Positions 50,227-58,867 are shown, counted from the stretch's first letter. The stretch is 64,000 nucleotides of DNA from Paenibacillus_E qinlingensis_A (GCF_031455095.1 NZ_JAVDSB010000017.1:1-64000); one strand, 5' to 3'. The notes: generated by a model from the sequence alone, not told the origin. Made by a program: numbers and translations.

Positions 50227-50250
50227 AAAAAGCAGCACAGGGCTGCTTTT
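50227..50250. terminator. Terminator after metC
   Basis: AAAGCAGC pairs with GCTGCTTT around ACAGG with A- and T-run flanks. On the minus strand it closes the met operon before mqnC. Confidence 0.8.
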
Positions 50251-50301
50251 TCCAGACGTTATTCCTTTGTAAATATGAATAATTTCTGAATACAGTAACG
50301 C

Positions 50302-51477
50302 TTAACCGCGTAGAGCTTGTTCCAAATCTTCAATAATATCTTCGATATCTTCCAGTCCTACGGAGTATCTCACGAGACCATCCGTAATACCGCGCAACAA
50401 GCGAACTTCCTTCGGCATCGCCGCGTGTGACATCATCGCAGGGTACGATAGAATACTCTCAACAGCACCTAGACTCACCGCAACGAGTGGAATCTTCACT
50501 TTGCTTAGCAATTTCTTCGCTTTCTCCCCTGAACCTACATCAAATGAGACGACAGCTCCGTAACCGAGCGATTGCTTTTCATGAATTTCTCTACCTGGGT
50601 GGTTAGGCAAACCTGGGTAGTAAACCACGTCGATATCTGGCTGCTCAGTCAGCCATTGTGCTAATCTACGAGCGCCCTTCTCGGACATTTCCATCCGAGC
50701 TTGCAAGGTTTTCATGCCGCGAATGAGCAACCATGAATCTTGAATGCCTAGGACGTTCCCCATACCGTTCTGAATTTGCTTCATACGACGGCCTAAACTG
50801 TCATTTGCAACAACAGCTAGTCCAGCTAATACGTCGCTGTGCCCGCCTAGAAATTTCGTCGCGCTGTGCAGCACGATGTCGATTCCAAGTTCAATTGGAC
50901 GTTGATGATACGGCGTCATGAATGTGTTATCGAGCATCGTGAGTAGATCATGCTCCTTCGCAAACGCTGCAATCTCACCGATGTCCGTGATGCGAAGCGT
51001 TGGATTGGAAGGGGTCTCGATGAAGACAGCTCTTGTATTCGAACGAAGGGCCGCTCTCACTTGAGCAATATCCGTCATATCCACGAAAGTGGATTCCACA
51101 CCCATGCGATTCATAATCGTTGTCAGCAAACGATACGTACCACCGTACACGTCTTCCGTACAAATGACATGATCCCCTTGAGACAGCAGCATCAATGCGG
51201 AGGAGATCGCAGCCATTCCAGAGGCGAACGCAAAGCCGCGCGTTCCGCCTTCCAGCCCAGCAATATAATCTTCTAAGGCCTGACGCGTCGGGTTACCTGA
51301 ACGCGTGTAGTCATACTCTTGATTGGCTTCCAAATCAGCCTGATGGAAGGTAGAAGCCTGGTACAAGGGCACGCTCGATGCCCCTGTCGCTTCATCAATT
51401 TCAGCACCAAAGTGGATTAGTCTTGTTGCAAATTTGCCTTGCGGCTGGCGTTTGTCTTTATCCGAGGAGTGGCTCAT
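50302..51477 (-). CDS. metC: Cystathionine beta-lyase (trans-sulfuration PLP enzyme)
   Basis: 391 residues. PLP fold of the Cys/Met metabolism family: GGTRGFAFASGMAAI, EDVYGGTYRL, ETPSNPTLRITDI, DNTFMTPYHQRPIELG, and PLP lysine in HSATKFLGGHSDV. Makes homocysteine from cystathionine. Its ATG overlaps the metI stop (ATGA). Third gene of metA-metI-metC under a SAM riboswitch. Assignment as beta-lyase rather than gamma-lyase rests on the match with B. subtilis metIC order. Confidence 0.88.
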   Translation of the reverse strand: MSHSSDKDKRQPQGKFATRLIHFGAEIDEATGASSVPLYQASTFHQADLEANQEYDYTRSGNPTRQALEDYIAGLEGGTRGFAFASGMAAISSALMLLSQGDHVICTEDVYGGTYRLLTTIMNRMGVESTFVDMTDIAQVRAALRSNTRAVFIETPSNPTLRITDIGEIAAFAKEHDLLTMLDNTFMTPYHQRPIELGIDIVLHSATKFLGGHSDVLAGLAVVANDSLGRRMKQIQNGMGNVLGIQDSWLLIRGMKTLQARMEMSEKGARRLAQWLTEQPDIDVVYYPGLPNHPGREIHEKQSLGYGAVVSFDVGSGEKAKKLLSKVKIPLVAVSLGAVESILSYPAMMSHAAMPKEVRLLRGITDGLVRYSVGLEDIEDIIEDLEQALRG

Positions 51478-52646
51478 GATTGTGGAGCTCCTTCCAGTTC
51501 GGCTTGTGACGCCTCAAGTGCGTTCGACAAATCTGCAATCAAATCATCGATGTGCTCGATACCTACGGAGAAACGAAGCAGACGGTCGTCTACGCCGATT
51601 TGCTGTCTAATTTCCAGCGGAATATCCGCGTGTGTTTGTACCGCAGGGTATGTCATCAAGGACTCCACGCCGCCTAAGCTTTCAGCGAAAGCAATGAGCT
51701 TAATGTGACGAAGAATCGGTTCGATCAATCTCGCATCTTTCACTTTAAAGGAGAAAATCCCTGTGTTCCCGTTCGATTGTTTGTTTTGAATTTCATAACC
51801 CGGATGAGACTCTAATGCTGGGTAGTACACGTCTGAGATCAGCGGGTGCGCAAGCAAGAAGTTCGCAATGGCTGTTGCATTCTGCTCATGACGTTCCATA
51901 CGCAGTGCAAGAGTTTTCATCCCTCTCATCAGAAGCCAGCTATCCTGAGGTCCAAGTACCGCACCAATTGAATTATGAAGAATAGCCATCTGTTCAGAAA
52001 GTTCTTTTCCTTTTGTAACAATCAAACCAGCTAGCACGTCATTATGACCACCCAAATACTTCGTCGCGCTGTGGATAACGATATCCGCACCAAGTTCAAT
52101 AGGGCGTTGCAGATAAGGCGTAAGCAATGTGTTATCAACGATAGAAACGATGCCCTTTTTACGGGCCCAAGTACATACAAGCTCAAGATCCGTAATCATC
52201 ATCAACGGGTTCGTTGGCGTTTCAATAACAAGACCTTTTGTATTGGACTGATAGGCACCCTCTAGGGCATCCAAATCATTCGTGTCTACATACGTAGCCG
52301 TTACACCGAAACGGGACATGATTCTTTCTAATAAACGATACGTACCCCCATATAGATCCAAGGATACAATTAGATGATCTCCTTGGCTGAAATAGGCGAA
52401 AATCGTTTGCAATGCAGCCATACCTGAAGAGCAAGCAAATCCTGCATCTCCGGATTCAAGCCCAGCAATGGCGTCTTCTAGCACTTTACGGGTCGGACTC
52501 TTCGTGCGCGCATAATCAAATCCTGTGCTCTGTCCAAGCTTAGGATGGCGAAACGCAGTTGCTTGATACACTGGAAAGCTTACAGCACCTGTAACAGGTT
52601 CTTCAATGGAGCCAATTTGAGCGAGACGGCTTTCGATTTTCAACAA
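51474..52646 (-). CDS. metI: Cystathionine gamma-synthase / O-acetylhomoserine thiolyase
   Basis: 390 residues, paralogue of the next gene with the same PLP motifs (AGFACSSGMAALQTIF, LDLYGGTYRLLERI, ETPTNPLMMITDLEL, DNTLLTPYLQRPIELG, HSATKYLGGHNDV). Joins cysteine or sulfide to O-acetylhomoserine. TTG start at 52646 follows AGGAGGAATTCCC. It lies 40 bp after metA, whose product supplies the O-acetylhomoserine. Confidence 0.88.
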   Translation of the reverse strand: MLKIESRLAQIGSIEEPVTGAVSFPVYQATAFRHPKLGQSTGFDYARTKSPTRKVLEDAIAGLESGDAGFACSSGMAALQTIFAYFSQGDHLIVSLDLYGGTYRLLERIMSRFGVTATYVDTNDLDALEGAYQSNTKGLVIETPTNPLMMITDLELVCTWARKKGIVSIVDNTLLTPYLQRPIELGADIVIHSATKYLGGHNDVLAGLIVTKGKELSEQMAILHNSIGAVLGPQDSWLLMRGMKTLALRMERHEQNATAIANFLLAHPLISDVYYPALESHPGYEIQNKQSNGNTGIFSFKVKDARLIEPILRHIKLIAFAESLGGVESLMTYPAVQTHADIPLEIRQQIGVDDRLLRFSVGIEHIDDLIADLSNALEASQAELEGAPQS

Positions 52647-52685
52647 GGGAATTCCTCCTATGGATGTGGGTTCAATGAGTACAGA

Positions 52686-53630
52686 TTACAATTGCGAACT
52701 TGCCAAACTTTCATTGATGTGAGTCGTCAATTCAAAAGGTGTTTCCTGATATACATAATAGTTCAGCCAGTTGGAGAACAGCAAATTCGCATGTGCTCTC
52801 CAAGTGTTGTAAGGCATTCTACTCGGATCGTTATTCGGGTAATAATTGTTCGGGATCTCGATCGGCAGCCCTTTAGCCACATCACGGTCATACTCCCATT
52901 TCAAGGAACAAGCATCATATTCCGAATGTCCAGTTACGAAAATATGCTTGCCATCGCGCGTTGCCACAATATATACGCCTGATTCATCCGATTCAGATAA
53001 AATTTCTAAATCCGGACATCGCTCGATATCTTCACGATTAATATCGGTATGGCGTGATTGCGGAACGTTGAATACTTCATCAAAGCCGCGCAGCAACTTC
53101 GTGTTCGGAACACTTACTGTATGTGGGAATACACCAAAAGTCTTCTTCTCAAGCGCATATTTGCGTACGCCAAAATGGTGGTATAGTCCTGCTTGCGCTG
53201 CCCAGCAAATATGCAAAGTGGAGGTAACATTACGTTTGCTCCATTCAAGGATCTGTGTTAGCTCCTCCCAGTAGTTCACATCTTCGAAGTCCATTTGCTC
53301 TACGGGTGCGCCAGTTATAATCATTCCATCTAGCTTATCATCTTTGATATCATCAAAGGTTTTGTAAAACATATCTAAATGTTCGAGAGATGTATTTTTG
53401 GAAGTGTGGGTTTTGGGATGCAACAGCACGAACTCCACTTGCAGCGGCGTATTTCCGATCAAGCGCAACAGCTGCGTCTCCGTTGTTTCTTTGGTCGGCA
53501 TTAAGTTGAGCAGGGCAATGCGAAGTGGACGTATATCCTGGTGATACGCGACAGATTCGTCCATGGTGAAGATGTTCTCTTGGTTTAAAATTTCTTTGGC
53601 AGGCAGGTTGTCAGGAATCTTGATCGGCAT
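52686..53630 (-). CDS. metA: Homoserine O-acetyltransferase (MetA type)
   Basis: 314 residues. Catalytic Cys in LHICWAAQAGLYHHFG, His-Glu in TGHSEYD. After GAP the sequence reads VEQMDFEDVNYWEEL; the Glu there corresponds to Glu111 of Bacillus enzymes, which selects acetyl-CoA over succinyl-CoA. Activates homoserine for methionine synthesis. The ATG at 53630 follows AGAGGAGTGAACAGG; the GTG at 53639 overlaps that site. First gene of the met operon. Confidence 0.94.
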   Translation of the reverse strand: MPIKIPDNLPAKEILNQENIFTMDESVAYHQDIRPLRIALLNLMPTKETTETQLLRLIGNTPLQVEFVLLHPKTHTSKNTSLEHLDMFYKTFDDIKDDKLDGMIITGAPVEQMDFEDVNYWEELTQILEWSKRNVTSTLHICWAAQAGLYHHFGVRKYALEKKTFGVFPHTVSVPNTKLLRGFDEVFNVPQSRHTDINREDIERCPDLEILSESDESGVYIVATRDGKHIFVTGHSEYDACSLKWEYDRDVAKGLPIEIPNNYYPNNDPSRMPYNTWRAHANLLFSNWLNYYVYQETPFELTTHINESLASSQL

Positions 53631-53690
53631 CCTGTTCACTCCTCTTCTTTAATTTAAGTTAGTTTAGGTAAAAAATATCTATAGAAACGC

Positions 53691-53726
53691 AAAAATGACC
53701 CTCTCTGGGATCAGAGAAAGGCCATG
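53691..53726 (-). terminator. Expression-platform terminator of the SAM riboswitch
   Basis: On the minus strand TGGCCTTTCTCTG pairs with CAGAGAGGGTCA around ATCC and is followed by TTTTT. It lies between the SAM aptamer and metA. Confidence 0.85.
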
Positions 53727-53751
53727 GAAAATCAAAGTCAATGTCCTTTCC

Positions 53752-53875
53752 TTATCTCCCAGATTCGCTGTAAACAGCGTTTCCGCAAGAATTAGCACCG
53801 TGCTCCCCTTTTTACAAAGGTTTGTCGGTTGCCGGGTGTCATAGGGCTAGTCCCTCCACCTACTCTTGATAAGAA
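53752..53875 (-). promoter_or_regulatory. SAM-I (S-box) riboswitch aptamer of metAIC
   Basis: On the minus strand the P1 arm CTTATC (complement of 53867-53873) and its partner GATAAGG (53752-53758) enclose the hallmarks AGAGTAGGTGGAGGGACTAG, CCCTATGACACCCGGCAACC, and GGTGCTAATTCTTGC. SAM binding stabilises P1 and lets the downstream terminator form, shutting off metA-metI-metC. Confidence 0.96.
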
Positions 53876-53899
53876 AACGTAACGTATGCGATTAGGATT

Positions 53900-53927
53900 A
53901 TCATACTATAAATTAGGTGAAAGTCAA
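53900..53927 (-). promoter_or_regulatory. Promoter of the met operon
   Basis: On the minus strand TTGACT (complement of 53922-53927) and TATGAT (complement of 53900-53905), 16 bp apart, 25 bp before the aptamer. Confidence 0.7.
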
Positions 53928-53974
53928 GATGGTACTGCTTGTATTTCTCATTAGAAATAGTTAAGATTTTGCAT

Positions 53975-54012
53975 TTGCAGAGAAATAAAATAATGTGATA
54001 CAATTTGTATCA
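53975..54012 (+). promoter_or_regulatory. Promoter with overlapping 17-bp palindrome
   Basis: TTGCAG (53975-53980) and TACAAT (53999-54004) are 18 bp apart. The -10 box lies inside TGATACAATTTGTATCA (53996-54012), a perfect palindrome about one central base and a good operator candidate. Binding protein unknown. Confidence 0.5.
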
Positions 54013-54119
54013 AACGGACTGTGTTTCAATAGTTAAAGAGAAGGTTATATAAGTAGGATAAGCTATCGCACCACAAAGCACATTTAATTCCTAATCATAG
54101 CAAAGAAATGAGGGCTACT

Positions 54120-54347
54120 ATGTCAACCCAAACCTCGGATAATTTCTCAGCTTTCGCTTCCCTACATCGCTACTTCGCCTTAATTGAAAGTGACAAGCCT
54201 ACCCCTCAGCAAGCAGCAATCGCTGTTTCACAACTTCCTCTCGTCTATGGTGCTGTTAATGAAGATGACTTGATGAAGCGCGGCGGTCCTGAACTGATTC
54301 AAATGTACACGGACATTAAAAATAAAATCCTGAATGCCGCCAAGTAA
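54120..54347 (+). CDS. Hypothetical 75-residue protein
   Basis: Small soluble, mostly helical protein (SAFASLHRYFALIESDKPTP; GPELIQMYTDIKNKIL). No membrane helix or known motif. ATG at 54120 follows GAGGG at five bases; the ATG at 54108 lacks a site. A terminator overlaps its last codons and a palindrome-bearing promoter precedes it, so it is an independent unit. Not recognised. Confidence 0.65.
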   Translation: MSTQTSDNFSAFASLHRYFALIESDKPTPQQAAIAVSQLPLVYGAVNEDDLMKRGGPELIQMYTDIKNKILNAAK

Positions 54348-54367
54348 ATTTGGCGGTTATTTTTTTG
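54336..54367 (+). terminator. Terminator overlapping the 3' end of the 75-residue gene
   Basis: CCGCCAA pairs with TTGGCGG around GTAAA (54337-54355), followed by TTATTTTTTT. Confidence 0.85.
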
Positions 54368-54436
54368 ACACCGACCTAGCCTATTTCCCATACGCTATCT
54401 AAACGTCATTTCCCCTTATTCATGTGACTTTATGGC

Positions 54437-54465
54437 TTGAAACGTGATATATGAACGGGTATACT
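54437..54465 (+). promoter_or_regulatory. Promoter of the corA unit
   Basis: TTGAAA (54437-54442) and TATACT (54460-54465) with a 17-bp spacer. About 190 nt of leader precede corA. Confidence 0.7.
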
Positions 54466-54505
54466 AGACAAGTATTCGACACGGACGGAAAAGGAGGGCA
54501 TACGC

Positions 54506-54610
54506 TTGGACGGAGAACCGAGGAGTAGAACCTGTAAAGTCTTTAGTAAACAATTTCAAAGTGTAGGAATGAAGTCGGTTATTCCATCATCCAGAGTATT
54601 GCTCTTCTAG
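54506..54610 (+). CDS. Possible 34-codon leader ORF upstream of corA
   Basis: TTG start seven bases after a very strong AAAAGGAGGG; it reads MDGEPRSRTCKVFSKQFQSV then GMKSVIPSSRVLLF and stops 43 bp before corA. The end of the frame overlaps one arm (AGTCGGTTA) of a 9-bp stem with TAACCGGCT just before corA. The product is basic and shows no family. It could be a regulatory leader peptide; it may also be a chance frame. Confidence 0.4.
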   Translation: MDGEPRSRTCKVFSKQFQSVGMKSVIPSSRVLLF

Positions 54611-54653
54611 ATAGATGAACTAACCGGCTGATTCCATTCAAAGGGGTGGGCAG

Positions 54654-55592
54654 ATGAAAACACGGTTGGTTCAAAATGGTATTTTTACGTTAGTAGAAGA
54701 TGTGACCACTGCGCTATTACCTCCAAGCCAAGGTTTCTATTGGATTGATGCGGGGATCGAGGATTTAGAATTATTACAGCCTCTGTTCCATTTGCATGAT
54801 TTGGCCGTAGAAGACTGTCTGAGTGAGGAAGAACAGCGTCCAAAGATTGAATTTTATGATTCTCATTATTTCATTGTAATTAATAGCATTCGGTTCGATG
54901 ATGAAGAAATTTTCCTTCGCGCACTTAATTTATTCCTCAGCAAACATGTCATCATTACCGTAACACGACAAAAAATAAATGAACTTCGCGCGCTTAAGCC
55001 TTTCCTTTGGGAAGAAGAAGTGAACAGCGCTGATCGATTCTTATATCACTTAGTCGATCTTGTCGTCGATAACTATGTAGCGGTCGGTGACCGGATTGAA
55101 GCGAAAATAGAGAAGCTAGAAGAAGATATTCTCATGGCGACGAAAAAGTCCCATTTGAATGAGATTATTGGTCTCCGTTCTGAGATTCTATGGCTGAAAA
55201 AGATGCTAGTGCCTCAACGTGACGTCATCGGGACGCTAGGTAAAAAAGAGTTGAGACTGATTGATCACCAGCTTCAAAAGTATTTCGGCGACATCTATGA
55301 GAATGCTGTCAAAATCGTCGATACCTTCGATACGCTGCGCGATCTCATGGGGAACTTACGAGAAGCTTATCAATCCAGCTTGGCGAACCGCGCGAATGAT
55401 ATCATGCGTGTGTTTACCGCGTTGACCACAATCTTCATGCCATTGACGTTTATTACCGGTGTGTTCGGGATGAATTTCGATAACATTCTTGGTCTGCATC
55501 TAACCGATCATGGGGATGAAATTGTGCTAGCCTTTATGGGTGTGCTGGGCATTGCCATGTATATCCTCTTCCGTAAGAAAGAATGGTTATGA
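54654..55592 (+). CDS. corA: Magnesium/cobalt transporter CorA
   Basis: 312 residues. Long cytoplasmic alpha/beta and helical N-terminal part (1-245) followed by two C-terminal membrane helices. The signature Gly-Met-Asn lies in TGVFGMNFDN between them, after the pore helix (TALTTIFMPLTFITGV). Basic C-terminus (FRKKEWL). Pentameric divalent-cation channel. GGGGTGG precedes the ATG. Preceded by a structured leader. Confidence 0.94.
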   Translation: MKTRLVQNGIFTLVEDVTTALLPPSQGFYWIDAGIEDLELLQPLFHLHDLAVEDCLSEEEQRPKIEFYDSHYFIVINSIRFDDEEIFLRALNLFLSKHVIITVTRQKINELRALKPFLWEEEVNSADRFLYHLVDLVVDNYVAVGDRIEAKIEKLEEDILMATKKSHLNEIIGLRSEILWLKKMLVPQRDVIGTLGKKELRLIDHQLQKYFGDIYENAVKIVDTFDTLRDLMGNLREAYQSSLANRANDIMRVFTALTTIFMPLTFITGVFGMNFDNILGLHLTDHGDEIVLAFMGVLGIAMYILFRKKEWL

Positions 55593-55612
55593 GCCTTTCC
55601 GATTTAATAAGA

Positions 55613-55654
55613 TGGTGACTTCAAGCAGCATGTTGCTGGGAAGTCACCTTTTTT
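55613..55654 (+). terminator. Terminator of corA
   Basis: GGTGACTTC (55614-55622) pairs with GAAGTCACC (55640-55648), followed by TTTTTTA. It also separates convergent tyrS. Confidence 0.88.
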
Positions 55655-55663
55655 ATATCTCAC

Positions 55664-56923
55664 TTAGGTTAGCTTAATTTTGACAAACTTCCGTTTCCCA
55701 ACTTGCAGGATATCACCATCTGCTGGTGTAATTTGCGCATGAATGTCGGTTAGCTTCGCTTCGTTGATTTTGACAGCGCCTTGCTCCACGCTCCGTCTTG
55801 CTTCCCCATTAGACGCTTGCAAAGCTAGATGGACCAACAGCTTGATAATTGAGATCCGTCCTTCATCCAACTGCTCGGAACTTAGGTTAACCTCCTCAAT
55901 TTCATCAGGTAAAGACCGCTTCTGAAAAACAGTAATGAAATGCTGTTCGGCCTCCTCAGCAGCTATAGCGCCGTGGTACATCTCCACATACCCTTTCGCA
56001 AGTTTTATCTTGGCGTCTCTAGGATGGATCGTACCCGCTTCAAGCCCTTCTCGCAGACCTTCGATTTCCGCATTCGACAAGGCCGTCGTCAGCTCGAAAT
56101 ATTTGAGCATCAACGTATCCGGAATGGACATCGTTTTGCCGAAAATATCAGTCGGTGACTCATCGATTCCGATGTAGTTGCGCAGGCTTTTGCTCATTTT
56201 CTGAACACCATCCAGCCCCTCAAGCAAAGGCATCAGAATCGCCACTTGACCTTCTTTGATCTCATAAGCACCTTGAAGCGTGCGGCCCATCAAGATGTTA
56301 AACGTCTGATCAGTTCCACCTAATTCGATGTCACTTTCCAGTGAAACCGAATCGTAGCCTTGCATAAGCGGGTAGAAAAACTCATGTACATGAATCGGCT
56401 GATTCGCCGCATACCGTTTGGCAAAATCATCTCTTTCGAGCATGCGAGCCACAGTTACCTTACCTGCAAGTCTTAGCACATCATCAAAACGAAGCTCACC
56501 TAACCAAGAAGAGTTGTAATGAAATGTTGTTTTATTCAAATCCAACACTTTGGCTAACTGTGTTTGGTAAGTTTCTGCATTACGTTTGACATCTTCCTCT
56601 GAAAGCTGTTTACGCGTCTCCGATTTCCCCGTCGGATCCCCGATTCGTCCTGTAAAATCACCAATAATGAGCTGAACCTCATGGCCCAAATCCTGAAATT
56701 GACGGAGCTTCTGCAGGACAACGGTATGTCCGATATGAATATCGGGTGCTGATGGGTCTAAGCCAAGCTTAACTTTGAGGGGGATCCCGGTCACGACAGC
56801 CTTCATAATCTTCTGTTTCAGCGCTTCCTCTGGCACGATGTCTGCTGCGCCTCTTTGGAGAATACTTAATTGAACCTCCACTTGATGTTGTTGCTCTTCC
56901 GTAAGCTTATCCCATGAAACCAT
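55664..56923 (-). CDS. tyrS: Tyrosine-tRNA ligase
   Basis: 419 residues. Class I core with LGLDPSAPDIHIGHTVVLQKL (HIGH-type motif), DFTGRIGDPTGKS, ELGGTDQTFNILMG, and the KMSKS motif in VQKMSKSLRNYIG; C-terminal S4 RNA-binding domain (about 350-419). ATG 56923 follows GGAGGGATCGT; upstream in-frame codons lie in the leader. Controlled by a T-box. Confidence 0.96.
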   Translation of the reverse strand: MVSWDKLTEEQQHQVEVQLSILQRGAADIVPEEALKQKIMKAVVTGIPLKVKLGLDPSAPDIHIGHTVVLQKLRQFQDLGHEVQLIIGDFTGRIGDPTGKSETRKQLSEEDVKRNAETYQTQLAKVLDLNKTTFHYNSSWLGELRFDDVLRLAGKVTVARMLERDDFAKRYAANQPIHVHEFFYPLMQGYDSVSLESDIELGGTDQTFNILMGRTLQGAYEIKEGQVAILMPLLEGLDGVQKMSKSLRNYIGIDESPTDIFGKTMSIPDTLMLKYFELTTALSNAEIEGLREGLEAGTIHPRDAKIKLAKGYVEMYHGAIAAEEAEQHFITVFQKRSLPDEIEEVNLSSEQLDEGRISIIKLLVHLALQASNGEARRSVEQGAVKINEAKLTDIHAQITPADGDILQVGKRKFVKIKLT

Positions 56924-56954
56924 ACGATCCCTCCGTTCAATTGGTAAAAAGAAA

Positions 56955-57275
56955 ACAAAAAAGACAACCACCTCGTCCACAAAGGGACGAGAAGGTTGTC
57001 TCGCGGTACCACCCTAATTAAAGAGAGGGGTTCCATGCTTTACAGCATGTCACTTCTCTTTCACTTAGAAGAATAACGACAATAAAATTGCCGGGTGTAA
57101 GCTACTGATACTCGCATGAGTACGTTCCCTCCACCAACTCAGAACTGTAATTCGGAAAACATGCTTGCATCGGTTTGCACCTTCCACCGACTCTCTGCAG
57201 CAGCGGCATTTCTCCTACTTGGGCCATCGCCCGTGTTCGTCATCGCATTAACGGTTATTAGATTATTGACCATTT
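56955..57275 (-). promoter_or_regulatory. T-box riboswitch of tyrS
   Basis: T-box AGGGTGGTACCGCGAGA (complement of 57000-57015), followed on the minus strand by a terminator with arms CAACCTTCTCGTCC and GGACGAGGTGGTTG ending in TTTTTT (56957-57000). Stem I AGAGAGTCGGTGG (near 57184-57196) precedes a specifier region reading GAATTACAG; TAC (complement of 57147-57149) is a Tyr codon, as expected. A TTGACA at 57296-57301 (complement) is the likely -35. Confidence 0.94.
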
Positions 57276-57306
57276 AATCATATCCGGTTAGTTCTTGTCA
57301 ATACGC

Positions 57307-58320
57307 CTAACTAGCGGCTTGCGACGTAAATCTTTCCTTCTCCCTGCGAAAACGCAACCGAAGCAGACGCAGCCATTCATAGGCACGGTCTAACTCTTTA
57401 CCTTTCAATTCATCCGTCCCCGTAAGGCTCTTGAGAACTGGTTTCAAATAGCGGTCACCTTCGGATTCATACGCATTCCAAGCCTTAATTTGCTCTTCTT
57501 CTGGGATCGTAGCAAGCTCTGCCTCCACAAGTGGATCCATATCATAGCCTTCACGATCCAATTCTTCCACCCACAGCAGTAATTCTCTTCGCGGCATCGT
57601 TAAATTGGCTTGAAGATCGGCTAAGTTGCCGCCACCAGCAACGATTTCAAGCAGTTTACGTTTACTGATCTCGCGATCTTGTTCGATACGCAGCTTCTGT
57701 TCCTTCTGTGCGAGCAGCCAGCTTTCGAATTTCATTGTATCCACATAGTTGGCCACCCAATCCAACGGAAAACCGTTGGTGCGCGTGCTTTGACCGATCA
57801 GACTAAGCAATTGCTCTGCGTACATTGCGGTTTTTTGCTCGCCGAAGCCAGGGATTTGCTGCAGCTCTTCCTTGGTCTGAGGCAAGAAGACCGAAATCAT
57901 CCGTAGAACGCGGTTCGTTGCAAGGATATAGGGAGCCTTCTTCTCACGACTGGACTGCTCGCGGCGCCATATACGCAAAGACTCGTACATCGCATCATTC
58001 GGATTTTCCTCACAGTAATACGTTAGCATTTGGGTCATTTTCGCTTTGCCAGTAAGCCCATTCGTCAGATCTAATTCTGTGTGAACTAATGGCCGGAAGC
58101 CGATCCGAATCTTCTCGCGTAAGCCTTGACGGAACGCAAATAGCATTTCATCCCAACTAATGCCTTGGAACCATTCATCCTGCTCCAGCTTACCATCGAA
58201 GTCAGGTTCACTCCAATATACGCTCCAAATCCCCTGCTCCTCCACAATAGAAACCTGTGCGGAAATCACTTGCCCATCCCCCGAATTCTTCTCCAACGTG
58301 TTCAAAAATACAATGTTCAT
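57307..58320 (-). CDS. HRDC-domain protein
   Basis: 337 residues. N-terminal part without recognised domain (1-100); an HRDC domain at about 105-175 (ESLRIWRREQSSREKKAPYILATNRVLRMI...IPGFGEQKTAMYAEQL), the nucleic-acid-binding module of RecQ and RNase D. A charged helical C-terminal region follows. No helicase or nuclease domain. ATG 58320 follows GGGAGGCATGGCA; the ATG at 58326 is also possible. Probably a nucleic-acid-binding protein; role unknown. Confidence 0.8.
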   Translation of the reverse strand: MNIVFLNTLEKNSGDGQVISAQVSIVEEQGIWSVYWSEPDFDGKLEQDEWFQGISWDEMLFAFRQGLREKIRIGFRPLVHTELDLTNGLTGKAKMTQMLTYYCEENPNDAMYESLRIWRREQSSREKKAPYILATNRVLRMISVFLPQTKEELQQIPGFGEQKTAMYAEQLLSLIGQSTRTNGFPLDWVANYVDTMKFESWLLAQKEQKLRIEQDREISKRKLLEIVAGGGNLADLQANLTMPRRELLLWVEELDREGYDMDPLVEAELATIPEEEQIKAWNAYESEGDRYLKPVLKSLTGTDELKGKELDRAYEWLRLLRLRFRREKERFTSQAAS

Positions 58321-58365
58321 TGCCATGCCTCCCGACGATTTTATGAAATGAGTGTGAGAAAAACG

Positions 58366-58406
58366 AAAAAGCACCTCTACCGCCCGCTAGGGCAGAAAAG
58401 GTGCTT
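58366..58406 (-). terminator. Terminator-like hairpin in the leader of the HRDC gene
   Basis: On the minus strand AAGCACCT pairs with AGGTGCTT, with an inner GCCC/GGGC stem, followed by TTTCGTTTTT. It lies between the inferred promoter and the start codon, so it would attenuate the HRDC gene rather than end another. Confidence 0.65.
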
Positions 58407-58424
58407 CCCATTTCCAATATCCAA

Positions 58425-58488
58425 ATCATACCATGTTTGTCAGTTAGGCGCAAGGCAGTTTTGCCCGCCACCTTTTATCGGTTATAAT
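58425..58488. promoter_or_regulatory. Divergent promoters of the HRDC and DUF3055 genes
   Basis: Minus strand: TTGCGC (complement of 58448-58453) and TATGAT (complement of 58425-58430), 17-bp spacer. Plus strand: TTGCCC (58461-58466) and TATAAT (58483-58488), 16-bp spacer. Confidence 0.65.
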
Positions 58489-58521
58489 GGGTGCATACTA
58501 GAAAGAGAATGGAGTGTCCTC

Positions 58522-58815
58522 ATGTCTGATTATGACTTTTTATACGATCATCAAGAAGAAACAACAACACGATTTGTGTGTTTTGTTGGTAATGCCTTGC
58601 ACCGTTTTGACCTCGCTATTATGACAACTACCCGTTATTACGGGAAAAAGTTGGTCATTGATTTACAATCAGGACGCAGTGCTGTCATTGGACCGGACGA
58701 TTTGGACGAAGAAGGCTACCTCGAGCATGTGTTTAAGATCAACGAAGAACAAGCTCAAGAGCTTACCGAATTTTTATCCCAAATTATTGGATCCATACAT
58801 TTCACGGATATTTAA
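58522..58815 (+). CDS. DUF3055 family protein
   Basis: 97 residues. Matches the DUF3055 pattern: FLYDHQEETTTRFVCFVG, HRFDLAIMTTTRYYGKKLV, LQSGRSAVIGPDDLDEEGYLEH, and a helical C-terminus. Cytosolic. ATG at 58522 follows GGAGTGTCCTC; the longer frame running through from 58165 is not used. Function unknown. Confidence 0.75.
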   Translation: MSDYDFLYDHQEETTTRFVCFVGNALHRFDLAIMTTTRYYGKKLVIDLQSGRSAVIGPDDLDEEGYLEHVFKINEEQAQELTEFLSQIIGSIHFTDI

Positions 58816-58867
58816 AGGATTGGCGGGGGACACTGGAAAAAGCATAACCTGAAAAGGAGGCTTATCC

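Noticed and set aside
56924..56980. N-terminal extension of tyrS
   Set aside because: The extra codons lie in the T-box terminator tail; ATG 56923 has a good ribosome site.
58165..58521. Extension of the DUF3055 gene back to 58165
   Set aside because: The upstream part lies over the antisense 5' end of the HRDC gene and both promoters; ATG 58522 has its own ribosome site.
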